Source: an uncultured Syntrophobacteraceae bacterium (GTDB lineage: Bacteria; Desulfobacterota; Syntrophobacteria; Syntrophobacterales; Syntrophobacteraceae). From it: a stretch of DNA of 6,884 bases. A program made the translations under genes and the position numbers. The notes under the pieces were generated by a model, which worked only from the letters and a program-made list of their open reading frames with translations, ran no database searches and was not told the DNA's origin. Positions 1-6,077 of the stretch are shown one piece after another. Numbering within the stretch: the stretch's first letter is position 1; every line of letters starts with the position of its first letter. The stretch covers positions 1 through 6,884 of the forward strand of contig CALBZH010000869.1 in NCBI GenBank assembly GCA_937889795.1, given 5' to 3'.

Positions 1-339
1 CTTAACGGGGCGCGGGTCGGCGCCGCTTGCGATCAACAGCCGGTCGTAGGGGACTACCCTGCCACTCGGAAGGGAAACGGTTCGATTCCGTGTGTCGAGC
101 CCGACCACGCGCTCGCCGAGCAGGGGCTCGATCTTGAGCAACTCGTAAAAGCGATCGGATCGCACGGGGAGCTGCTCTCGCGCAGCGACCCCCTCGAGAA
201 CCAGGCTGATCATGGGGCGGCAGTAAGGCGGGAAGCTCTCATCGGAAATCAAGGTGATGGGACCGTCGGCGTCGAGGTGCCGAATGGCTTCGGCTGCGTG
301 GATTCCTGCTACGCCGTTTCCAATGATGACGTATCGCAT
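1..339 (-). CDS. FAD-dependent NAD(P)-linked oxidoreductase, N-terminal part (runs off left edge)
   Basis: This is the first 113 residues of a flavoprotein of the pyridine nucleotide-disulphide oxidoreductase superfamily (Pyr_redox_2 type, as in rubredoxin/ferredoxin reductases and the N-terminus of NirB). Such enzymes move electrons between NAD(P)H and a redox partner through FAD in the cytoplasm. Visible: an N-terminal beta strand with the dinucleotide-binding GNGVAG (residues 7-12), a second strand ending ITLISDE (28-34), the PYCRPMIS segment (38-45) typical of this branch, and the LLIASGADPRP strand (101-111) that closes the FAD domain. The NAD domain, any C-terminal extension and the partner specificity lie outside the window, so no gene name is given. 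The ATG at 339 is supported by an AGGAGG Shine-Dalgarno at 345-350 with a 5-nt spacer. The gene is divergent from the small genes to its right. It is the first gene of its transcript as far as can be seen. Confidence 0.88.
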   Translation of the reverse strand, partial: MRYVIIGNGVAGIHAAEAIRHLDADGPITLISDESFPPYCRPMISLVLEGVAAREQLPVRSDRFYELLKIEPLLGERVVGLDTRNRTVSLPSGRVVPYDRLLIASGADPRPVK

Positions 340-349
340 GAAACCCTCC

Positions 350-393
350 TGATGGACCACGGTTTGAGGCAAGACGGTGTGTTGATGGACCAC
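350..393 (-). repeat. 11-bp direct repeat in the leader of the FAD oxidoreductase gene
   Basis: TGATGGACCAC occurs exactly at 350-360 and again at 383-393, a 33-nt offset or about three helical turns. Read on the gene's strand it is GTGGTCCATCA, and the proximal copy abuts the AGGAGG ribosome-binding site. Spacing by whole turns next to the start suits a tandem operator or a duplicated leader element. No known regulator is recognised. Confidence 0.5.
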
Positions 394-426
394 ATGAGCA
401 GTCCGTTGTGTATGGCGGCTGCCGGA

Positions 427-468
427 GCGGATTCGGAGGCGGGAGGAACTACAGGATCCCGAATCCGC
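427..468. repeat. 10-bp perfect inverted repeat, 22-nt spacer
   Basis: GCGGATTCGG at 427-436 is the exact reverse complement of CCGAATCCGC at 459-468. No T-tract follows on either strand, so it is not a typical intrinsic terminator. It sits 88 to 129 nt upstream of the FAD oxidoreductase start and could be an operator or a leader hairpin. A related CGAATCC string follows at 478-484. Confidence 0.45.
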
Positions 469-603
469 ACGACGTTGCGAATCCCGGTCAAGCTGCACAT
501 TCAGGAAATCCGGAAACCGGAGTCGAAGCGCTTGCACTTTCGAATAAGGCAATCTAGAGTACTGCTCCCATGCGGCTTCTGAGGCCGGCGGGGAAGGGTC
601 CTC

Positions 604-828
604 GTGCCAGGGGGAACGGAAGCGAACGAGCCCGGAGAAGTCTGTTTCAAGTACATCACAGCATACACCACGGTCCGTGTGGGTGCCACGACAATCTGCC
701 TCACCCCGTTCGCTTCGATCATTTGGCCTGTGGGGAGTCGCTCAGGAAGCGGTATTGTGTCGCTTGACACCCCGTTCGCGTTGCACCGCACACCTTCGGA
801 TCTCACCTCAATCGGGAGTGCGCCATGA
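604..828 (+). CDS. Doubtful small ORF, 74 aa, overlapping the next gene by ATGA
   Basis: I do not recognise this 74-residue frame and no function is offered. In its favour, a GTG start at 604 lies 5 nt after a purine-rich GGGGAAGGG (590-598), and its TGA (826-828) overlaps the ATG of the membrane protein gene at 825 in the ATGA arrangement typical of translationally coupled genes. Against it, the first residues are low-complexity (PGGTEANEPGE), there is no clear domain, and third-position G+C looks only moderate (about 60 % by eye). The opposite strand is also open and shares the same wobble positions. The middle (about residues 15-45) is rich in Thr, Ile, Val and Ala with mild hydrophobicity but no clear membrane helix. 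It may be a genuine short leader gene or a chance frame. Confidence 0.22.
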   Translation: MPGGTEANEPGEVCFKYITAYTTVRVGATTICLTPFASIIWPVGSRSGSGIVSLDTPFALHRTPSDLTSIGSAP

Positions 829-1166
829 CATCCCTGCGACGAGAAAACATGATCGCGGAATTCCAGAGGCGTCGAAAACGCATGATGGTAAACTTCATCC
901 TCTGCCTTGTGCTTATGGCCCTGAGCCTCGTCATTGCCCAGATTGGCGATAGCTTTCCGGAGTTGCTGGGGCTCGGCAAGGGCGGTTGGTCGGCCCTCAG
1001 TGCAGCCCAGTTCGTGACCGGCGTCGTTTTCGCCATTCTCGGATTTCTGCAGTACCGCTGTCCGTCCTGCCAGGAGATCGTGCGCGGCCATGATCGTTAT
1101 TATTTCGGGGTGCTGATCGACCCGGAAAAATGCCCCAACTGCGGGGCGCGCCTGAAGGAGGATTGA
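825..1166 (+). CDS. Small two-helix membrane protein with C-terminal zinc ribbon
   Basis: A 113-residue protein of unknown function. The N-terminus is strongly basic (RRRKR at 15-19), followed by a first membrane helix at about 21-40, a short loop containing GDSFPELLGLGKGG, and a second helix at about 57-77. The tail has two paired-cysteine knuckles, CPSC (79-82) and CPNCG (103-107), spaced as in rubredoxin-like zinc ribbons. The positive-inside rule puts both ends in the cytoplasm, so the zinc ribbon would face the cytosol. The ATG at 825 has GGGAG at 814-818 with a 6-nt spacer. ATG 849 (Met9) is a weaker alternative with no comparable Shine-Dalgarno. Its stop is followed after about 55 nt by the hairpin at 1222-1251. 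Composition matches the neighbouring genes. A scaffold, redox-sensing or small-partner role is possible, but the sequence does not decide. Confidence 0.8.
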   Translation: MTSLRRENMIAEFQRRRKRMMVNFILCLVLMALSLVIAQIGDSFPELLGLGKGGWSALSAAQFVTGVVFAILGFLQYRCPSCQEIVRGHDRYYFGVLIDPEKCPNCGARLKED

Positions 1167-1221
1167 GGGGTGTCCCGATCCGGGAAGCAATCCGGTGAAC
1201 AACAGTTCAGAAGATGTGAAA

Positions 1222-1251
1222 CCCCCTTCCGCCGAGAGTGGCGAAAGGGGG
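1222..1251. terminator. Strong hairpin between convergent genes, likely bidirectional terminator
   Basis: The 12-nt arms at 1222-1233 and 1240-1251 (CCCCCTTCCGCC / GGCGAAAGGGGG) enclose a 6-nt loop. In plus-strand RNA there is one C-A mismatch. In minus-strand RNA that position becomes a U-G wobble, so the stem is unbroken and is followed by a short U-run (TTTC). This favours termination of the leftward peroxidase gene, with probable action on the rightward membrane protein gene as well. Confidence 0.62.
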
Positions 1252-1325
1252 TGCTAACCTTGGTGCCAGGCTGGGTTGCCGTATTACGATTCGAAATCCG
1301 TTGGATCCAGGGATGATCGCCTGGC

Positions 1326-2567
1326 TCAGGGTGCTGGCTCCGGCATGGGTGGAACGGGCACGTTGCCGTAAGGCGAGGGGCCGATGCCGTCCGACAGGGT
1401 TTTCAGGAAGGCCACGATGGCGTCTTCTTCCGCATCGCTGAGGCCCAGGTCACCCAGCTCGTCCGTGTTCATGTTCTCCGAGACCTCGGGGGCCGGCCAG
1501 TTTGCAACGTCGCGCGTGTTGTAGAAATGGACGATTTCCTTCAAGGTTTTGAAGTATCCGTTGTGGCCGTAGGGAGCGGTCTTCCCGATATTCCTCAGGC
1601 TCATGACTTTGAATTTGCCGTTCTCGCCATCATGGAGCTTTCCCAACCCGTTGTCGGGAATCTCCACTGCGGGATTGATCTTCTCAATCTCCGGATTGAC
1701 GGGAATCCCCAGATTATCGTAAGTGAAATCCGTCAAGAGGGCCGGGACCACGAGCTTCCCGTCCGGGCCATCCGTTGGGGTGATCAAGTGGCAGGCGGCG
1801 CATTTGCCCTTGTCCATAGCGTTGAAGAGTGCCAGTCCTTCAGCCTCCTGGCGTGAGAAATACCGTGAGCTGAAGTTGTCCGGGATTCCAACATAACTGT
1901 TATCCTGACCGTTCACGGTGCCCACGCCGAACGCACTGACATTGCCCGCATCCCCGGTCTGTTCAACCGCAAAAAGATCGAACTTCGAGTTGAAGCGGTT
2001 GAAGAGGCGCGTCCGCTCGAATTCTCCAATGGCCTTGGCCATCTTCGTGTACGCGGCCTCAACGTTCGCTTTTTTTCGGATGTCGATGCCGTACACGGCC
2101 TTGAAGGCGATGACATAGGCGGGGTTTTCAGCCAGTCGGCCGACCACGGCCTTCTTGCTCGGCATATCCATCTCTACGTCGTTAAGGGGAGGTCCTTCGG
2201 CTTGCTTCGCCAGGTTGAAGGCGCGCCCATCCCAGAACTGCCCGCCGATGAAGAGAGACTCGCCGTCAACGTCTTGGTACCCCGGAGCCGGAGAAAAAGC
2301 CGCGTAGGCGGCGCTCGGGGCGTTCCGGCCTCCGAACAGGCCTAGGTTGGAGCCTTCGGAAACGGGGAGGTTGCTGTCCGGGTCATCGAATCCCACCGCG
2401 GGAAGATGACAGCTTGAGCAAGACTGGTTTCGATTGATGGATAGGTTCGGGTCGAAGTAGAGTGCCCCCCCAAGGGCCTGCTCGGCCAGCCCCCCGGCCC
2501 AAACCCCGGATGGCATGGCCATGACCAGTACAAGGGTGATCCCCATCGCTTTCAACATTCGTTGCAT
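1326..2567 (-). CDS. Secreted di-haem cytochrome c peroxidase / MauG family protein
   Basis: A 413-residue periplasmic c-type cytochrome of the CCP/MauG family, which reduces H2O2 or oxidises a protein partner using two covalently bound haems. Residues 1-24 are a signal peptide with an AMPSGVWA cleavage-like end. Haem sites are C50-S-S-C53-H54 and C256-A-A-C259-H260. The distal-pocket segment FWDGRAFNLAKQAEGP..EM carries Q122 and E132, with the 10-residue spacing of the catalytic Gln/Glu pair in bacterial CCP and MauG, plus P126. The loop before RNAPS (81-85) has no His, where classical CCPs carry the distal haem ligand. The C-terminal block SLRNIGKTAPYGHNG...HFYN (323-350) has Tyr349 where CCPs have the axial Met, as in MauG. 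A Pro-rich tail (396-413) ends the protein. At about 390 residues mature it is longer than typical CCPs (about 320-340), mainly through an insert before the second haem. ATG 2567 is chosen for its Shine-Dalgarno and because the signal peptide then begins correctly. Confidence 0.9.
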   Translation of the reverse strand: MQRMLKAMGITLVLVMAMPSGVWAGGLAEQALGGALYFDPNLSINRNQSCSSCHLPAVGFDDPDSNLPVSEGSNLGLFGGRNAPSAAYAAFSPAPGYQDVDGESLFIGGQFWDGRAFNLAKQAEGPPLNDVEMDMPSKKAVVGRLAENPAYVIAFKAVYGIDIRKKANVEAAYTKMAKAIGEFERTRLFNRFNSKFDLFAVEQTGDAGNVSAFGVGTVNGQDNSYVGIPDNFSSRYFSRQEAEGLALFNAMDKGKCAACHLITPTDGPDGKLVVPALLTDFTYDNLGIPVNPEIEKINPAVEIPDNGLGKLHDGENGKFKVMSLRNIGKTAPYGHNGYFKTLKEIVHFYNTRDVANWPAPEVSENMNTDELGDLGLSDAEEDAIVAFLKTLSDGIGPSPYGNVPVPPMPEPAP

Positions 2568-2572
2568 ACTTA

Positions 2573-2578
2573 CCTCCT
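2573..2578 (-). promoter_or_regulatory. Ribosome-binding site that fixes the peroxidase start
   Basis: AGGAGG (within GAAGGAGGTA) lies 5 nt upstream of ATG 2567. The frame is open to an earlier ATG at 2612, but that start would place 15 mostly polar residues (MAWAYLRNHCKKEVS) before the signal peptide and would put this Shine-Dalgarno inside the coding region. Confidence 0.75.
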
Positions 2579-2809
2579 TCTTGCAGTGATTACGCAGATA
2601 CGCCCAAGCCAAACTTCGTTGGAAGTGTTACGCAATATCCGTACTGAGATGGCTTCGATGGGTAAGCAGGCTAAATTATGTTAGGATCACAAGGTGTTAG
2701 GGAATGGATTCCGTATGCGGGTTTGTGGGAATTCCGGGACTTCTGGGGATCGGAGCAGTACAATTTGGACTGTCAGGTGAGTCTTAAACGGCATCTGGCC
2801 TGACGCGAG

Positions 2810-2857
2810 CGGGGATGTCGTCCATTTTGGACTAGCTCGAAATGGACGACATCCCCG
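2810..2857. repeat. Perfect 18-bp inverted repeat with 12-nt loop
   Basis: CGGGGATGTCGTCCATTT (2810-2827) is the exact reverse complement of AAATGGACGACATCCCCG (2840-2857), and the closing T-G at 2828/2839 could add a wobble pair. It lies 118 nt downstream of the M1 peptidase stop and 243 nt upstream of the peroxidase start. No U-run follows on either strand, so it is not a standard intrinsic terminator. It could be a Rho-associated 3' end, a transcript-stabilising hairpin, or paired ends of a small mobile element. Reading outward, both arms begin ATGGACGACATCCCC, so the arms are an inverted duplication. Confidence 0.8.
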
Positions 2858-2974
2858 TCATCCAGGTTTGCCTCCATGGGCGTGCTGCCCGCTGATGCGT
2901 GGTGGTGAGCGTCGAGCGCGTCGTCAACGATGGTGCGTTGAGCGGTCCGGGCCGATGAACCGGAAGGGGAGGGG

Positions 2975-5644
2975 TCAGCTCCCCCCCAGATAAGCGCGAG
3001 CCTGACCGTGGACGGTCGGGCAAACGGATTCCGGCACGGCCTCGACGATGCGCTTCAAGGCCGCGGTCACTTTTTCCCGGGGAGCCGGCTTCAGGCGCTT
3101 GACCTGTTGAAAGGTGTTGAGCAGGCGGCTGGCGGTCGTCGCGTTCAGCGGGGCGACTTCGATGATGGTATCCGTCATCCATTGGATGCCGTGGTCGGTC
3201 CAGACCATCTTGTTGTTGACCGCCATCGGCAGCAGCAGCGCCCGGCCCCAGGTGGGGTGGGTGATGTCGAAGGTCGGACGCCGCTTCTCCACCTCGATCC
3301 TCTCGAACACGTCTTCCCGCGTCCCGCTTGCCACGACCCGCAAGTAGTTCGCGTAGCCGCTCAGGTGGCCGTGCCAGGCGTCGAACACCGAGTCGAGGAC
3401 GCGTCGGCGCTCGGGTGCCATGCTTCGGTTCAGGGCGGCGAGGGCTCCCACCCGGTCGGAGGCCGTCGTCGCGGCGTGAAAATGGTCCAGGATGATGCGG
3501 TGGCTCTCGGGCGTGTCGTCGATGGCGATGGCATCAAGGAGCACCTGTTTCAGCATCCGCTCCTCGATGCCAAAGGCGGGCGATGCCCCCTCCGGGATGG
3601 TGTAGGTATCGAGCTTTCTGAATGAGTCGACGAGCTGCGACCGGTAGCGCTCGTTGACCGTTCGAAGCAGCGTCTCGCGCGCGGTGACAAGCTCCTGGTA
3701 CCAGGTCGAGTACTCGCGGTCCATGGGCTGTTCGTCGATGCGCAGGAAGTAAGCCTTGAGCGACGGCGCCATGTCTTCGGCGGCGAGTACCTCACCAAAG
3801 AGCGTGATCCAGGCGTCGTCGATGGGGGCCGACGGGTCGAGGAGCAGCCGGACGCGCTGCTCGTCCGTGAGCAACCGCATGGCCTCCAAGCGGTTGCACC
3901 GATTGGGGTCGAGCTTGGCCTGGCGGACAAGAGATTCCCGCGTGGCACTCGCGTCGCGGAAGGTTCCGTAGAAAGAGGCGTCCCGGTTCATGGATGCAAA
4001 CGCGGGCGGACGGTCGATGTTCGAGAGGACGAGCTCCCCTTCGGTTTCCTTCAGTGCGTAAACCTGCGCGGTTCCCGGGATGTCGCGTCCCGCATCGTCC
4101 ACGAGGGCCAGGGCGATGGGCAGGTGGAAGGGTTTGAGCCCGTCGGGCATCTCCTGGCGGAAGCGGATCCGGATCTGGCGTGCTTTGGCATCATAAGCGA
4201 CGTCGGCCGTGACCTTCGGGTAACCGATGGTGTAGAGCCAGCCCGTCTTGAACTGCTCGAGGGATTCTCCAGTGGCCTCCTCGAAGCATTGGAAGAACCG
4301 GTCGGAGTTGGCGTTCCCGTGGTGATACCGGGAAAAGTAGAGCGTCTTGCCGGCTTTAAACCCTTCGGGCCCCAGCAGGAGCCGCATCATGCGAATGACC
4401 TCGGCGGCCTTGACGTAAGTGACGCCGTCGATGAGCTCGTCGGGGTCGTTGAATCCCTCGCGCACGATGCGCCCCACGTGGCCGGCGTCTTCGATGGCGA
4501 GCGGTCCGAGGAGCGGGTTGCGGATGGACTCGATCTGCTGGATTCGAACGAACGCCGGGTCGAAGACATCGGCCATGAACTGGCGCTCAACGTCCACCGT
4601 GTAGGCTTCGTTCAGCCAGACGTCGAAGGGCGTTTCCATCGTCGTCTCGCTGCCGCACTGATTGTGCTCGAATTCGTGCACGATGACGGCGTGGGCGTAG
4701 AGCAGGGACGCATCGAGGGTGTGCTCGTGGATCAGCGCGGCATCGGTCACGATGGTCGTGTTGCCGACATTTTCCATGCCCCCGAAGTTGGACTTGCTCA
4801 TGCAGATGGTGCGGTAGCAGTCGCCCGTGTACGAGTAGTCCTGGGTGCGCTCGATCCAGAGGACCGATTCCTTCAAAATCTCCATGGGAATCCGGGCGAA
4901 TGCGCTCATCCCGCGCGGAACGAGGTATTCCAGCCGCACGCGGCGGCCGGATGCGAGCGTGACCTCATCCACGAGCTCGTCCCACGTGCCCGCACAGGCG
5001 ATGAAGAGGTAGGGCGCCATGGGGGTCGGGTTCTCATAGGTGATCACCTGCCGCGTCGGGTCGCCGGCCTTGGGCACGGGCCGTCCTTCCGGATTGGTCG
5101 CCCGGTTGATGTTGCCGTTGCTGATGAGGTGCGTGTAGCGCGCGTCCGCTTCGAGGGTGGTCGTCATGGTGCACTTGGCGCGGCAGTCGTCGAAGATCGG
5201 CATGATCCGCTGAAAGCCCCACTGCTGGCACTGGGACATGTACTGCTGAGGCGCCCCGTCCGGGGTCATGTCCTTGTAGATGCCTTCCAGGAGATGGTCC
5301 GACGGGACGCATCGGGTTTCGGTCCGGAGGCAGAAGCGCTCGCCTGCCGCCACGGGCTTGGGCAGCGTGACCACCAGCTTGTTCGCCTCCGTCAGAGCCT
5401 CGAACGCCACCGGGGTCCCTGGACCCTGCGGCGTATCCGGCCCCGGGCACGCTTCCACGCGAAGGATTTCAAGCCCGCTGGCATCCAGCTCGAGGCGATC
5501 GAGGTTGCTCCTGGCCGTCATGTCGAGACAGTTCGACGCCTCGACGCAGTCCTCGAGGAAATTGAGAGTGATGGTCAGGTGATGGAGCGTTACCGGCAGC
5601 TCCCCAAAATCCTCCCGCCGATACTTGAAAATCCGCTCGGCCAT
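2975..5644 (-). CDS. pepN: M1-family metallo-aminopeptidase, PepN-like
   Basis: An 889-residue cytoplasmic zinc aminopeptidase (MEROPS M1; E. coli PepN is about 870) that removes N-terminal residues from peptides in protein turnover. The N-terminal beta domain covers about 1-210, including SQCQQWGFQRI (137-147), which aligns with TQCEAEGF of PepN. The catalytic domain has the substrate-amine motif GGMEN (288-292), zinc site H323-E324-F-E-H327 with E346 exactly 18 residues further on (NEAYT), and the probable transition-state Tyr410 (VTYVKAAEVIRMM). An Ig-like DUF3458-type domain spans about 475-560, and a helical C-terminal domain runs from about 565 to the end. No signal peptide is present. 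ATG 5644 has AAGGAG at 5650-5655 with a 5-nt spacer. The PepN Glu121 position appears to be Gln140 here, and HNW after the zinc motif is HNQ, so specificity may differ. The gene stands alone, with about 1 kb of non-coding sequence upstream and a 407-nt gap before the peroxidase. Confidence 0.93.
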   Translation of the reverse strand: MAERIFKYRREDFGELPVTLHHLTITLNFLEDCVEASNCLDMTARSNLDRLELDASGLEILRVEACPGPDTPQGPGTPVAFEALTEANKLVVTLPKPVAAGERFCLRTETRCVPSDHLLEGIYKDMTPDGAPQQYMSQCQQWGFQRIMPIFDDCRAKCTMTTTLEADARYTHLISNGNINRATNPEGRPVPKAGDPTRQVITYENPTPMAPYLFIACAGTWDELVDEVTLASGRRVRLEYLVPRGMSAFARIPMEILKESVLWIERTQDYSYTGDCYRTICMSKSNFGGMENVGNTTIVTDAALIHEHTLDASLLYAHAVIVHEFEHNQCGSETTMETPFDVWLNEAYTVDVERQFMADVFDPAFVRIQQIESIRNPLLGPLAIEDAGHVGRIVREGFNDPDELIDGVTYVKAAEVIRMMRLLLGPEGFKAGKTLYFSRYHHGNANSDRFFQCFEEATGESLEQFKTGWLYTIGYPKVTADVAYDAKARQIRIRFRQEMPDGLKPFHLPIALALVDDAGRDIPGTAQVYALKETEGELVLSNIDRPPAFASMNRDASFYGTFRDASATRESLVRQAKLDPNRCNRLEAMRLLTDEQRVRLLLDPSAPIDDAWITLFGEVLAAEDMAPSLKAYFLRIDEQPMDREYSTWYQELVTARETLLRTVNERYRSQLVDSFRKLDTYTIPEGASPAFGIEERMLKQVLLDAIAIDDTPESHRIILDHFHAATTASDRVGALAALNRSMAPERRRVLDSVFDAWHGHLSGYANYLRVVASGTREDVFERIEVEKRRPTFDITHPTWGRALLLPMAVNNKMVWTDHGIQWMTDTIIEVAPLNATTASRLLNTFQQVKRLKPAPREKVTAALKRIVEAVPESVCPTVHGQARAYLGGS

Positions 5645-5686
5645 GGTGACTCCTTTCTGTCAAAGGCATACGTCCTCGCGTCCGGA

Positions 5687-5698
5687 TGACGAACGTCA
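5687..5698. promoter_or_regulatory. 12-bp palindrome upstream of the M1 peptidase gene
   Basis: TGACGAACGTCA is built of TGACG/CGTCA half-sites around AA, 43 to 54 nt upstream of ATG 5644. The position suits an operator overlapping the promoter of the leftward gene. No -35/-10 pair was clear and no named regulator is claimed. Confidence 0.3.
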
Positions 5699-5954
5699 CA
5701 GCTTGCGTGCTTAAAATGCCGTAGAGGAGCAAGCACCCCGCCAACTGCCCTCTTGCTGGGGCCCCGGAGCGCCAGTCCCGGACCCGGGCTTCATTCGCTG
5801 ATGCAGAAGTGCCGTCGAAGGGCTGAAACCGTTGGCCACAGCATTGCGAAATAGGTGGTGAGGCCCCAGGACTCAACCTCATGACGCTGCAAACGCATGA
5901 TGCGGTGAGCCCCGGACAGACCCATGCATTGGTCGTTACCGAGTGCACCGCCAC

Positions 5955-5976
5955 ACAATAAGGCCAGACAATAAGG
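5955..5976. repeat. Two 9-bp direct repeats, 13-bp period
   Basis: ACAATAAGG occurs at 5955-5963 and 5968-5976. It lies just before the 81-bp double-hairpin element. It may be a local slippage duplication or part of that element's flank. Confidence 0.35.
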
Positions 5977-5996
5977 TGTCCGTGACCAAAGTGTAC

Positions 5997-6077
5997 GTCA
6001 TCCCGGCAGTTTTTCAGCCGGGATCCAGGCCTTTCCGTGACCGGTGTGGATTCCGGCTCAGCAATTGCCGGAATGAC
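5997..6077. repeat. 81-bp double-hairpin palindromic element (dispersed-repeat type)
   Basis: The element contains two 8-bp perfect hairpins with 9-nt loops: ATCCCGGC/GCCGGGAT (6000-6007, 6017-6024) and ATTCCGGC/GCCGGAAT (6050-6057, 6067-6074). The outer edges are GTCAT (5997-6001) and ATGAC (6073-6077). The left 32 nt and the reverse complement of the right 32 nt match at about 25 positions by eye, so the whole unit is also one long imperfect inverted repeat. GTCATTCCGG/CCGGAATGAC units like this are common as intergenic palindromic repeats (REP/MITE-like) in many bacterial genomes. It is non-coding and lies in the gene-free stretch upstream of the peptidase. Confidence 0.75.

Larger units (their letters stand above)
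340..603. other. Intergenic region between divergent transcription units
   Basis: No convincing gene is seen here. It holds the direct repeat (350-393), the inverted repeat (427-468) and a weak rightward promoter-like pair: TTGCAC at 532-537 and TAGAGT at 555-560, 17-bp spacer, 3/6 and 4/6 matches to the sigma-70 consensus. No credible -35/-10 pair was found for the leftward gene. The open frames on either strand lack family resemblance and are treated as spurious. Confidence 0.4.
2568..2974. other. Intergenic region upstream of the peroxidase gene
   Basis: No gene is supported. For the leftward peroxidase there is an isolated -10-like CATAAT at 2675-2680 (minus strand, 5/6 to consensus) without a recognisable -35. 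A TGTGA half-site follows immediately upstream on that strand (2684-2688), which could mean activator dependence. TTACGCA is repeated at 2590-2596 and 2628-2634, flanking a small hairpin ACTTC-GTTG-GAAGT (2613-2626). GTCAGG/CCTGAC arms (2772-2777, 2799-2804) precede the large 18-bp inverted repeat. The last about 115 nt after that repeat, up to the peptidase stop, show nothing recognisable. Confidence 0.4.

Noticed and set aside
77..91. tRNA T-arm look-alike (ACGG-TTCGATT-CCGT)
   Set aside because: Only four base pairs form, there is no matching acceptor, D or anticodon arm at the right distances, and it lies inside the FAD oxidoreductase coding region.
501..1202. 233-codon open frame on the minus strand
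   Set aside because: It covers the zinc-ribbon membrane gene in antisense and continues into non-coding DNA. There is no recognisable domain and no Shine-Dalgarno at its start.
2568..2612. Earlier ATG at 2612 for the peroxidase
   Set aside because: It adds 15 polar residues before the signal peptide and swallows the strong AGGAGG that serves ATG 2567.
2842..2895. 17-codon frame starting in the right arm of the 18-bp inverted repeat
   Set aside because: It is very short, has no ribosome-binding site, and its start is dictated by the repeat arm, which gives a mirror-image frame on the other strand.
4124..5689. 521-codon open frame on the plus strand
   Set aside because: It lies antisense to the M1 peptidase, whose motifs and Shine-Dalgarno are unambiguous. 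Long antisense frames are expected in GC-rich genes, and this one shows no domain.
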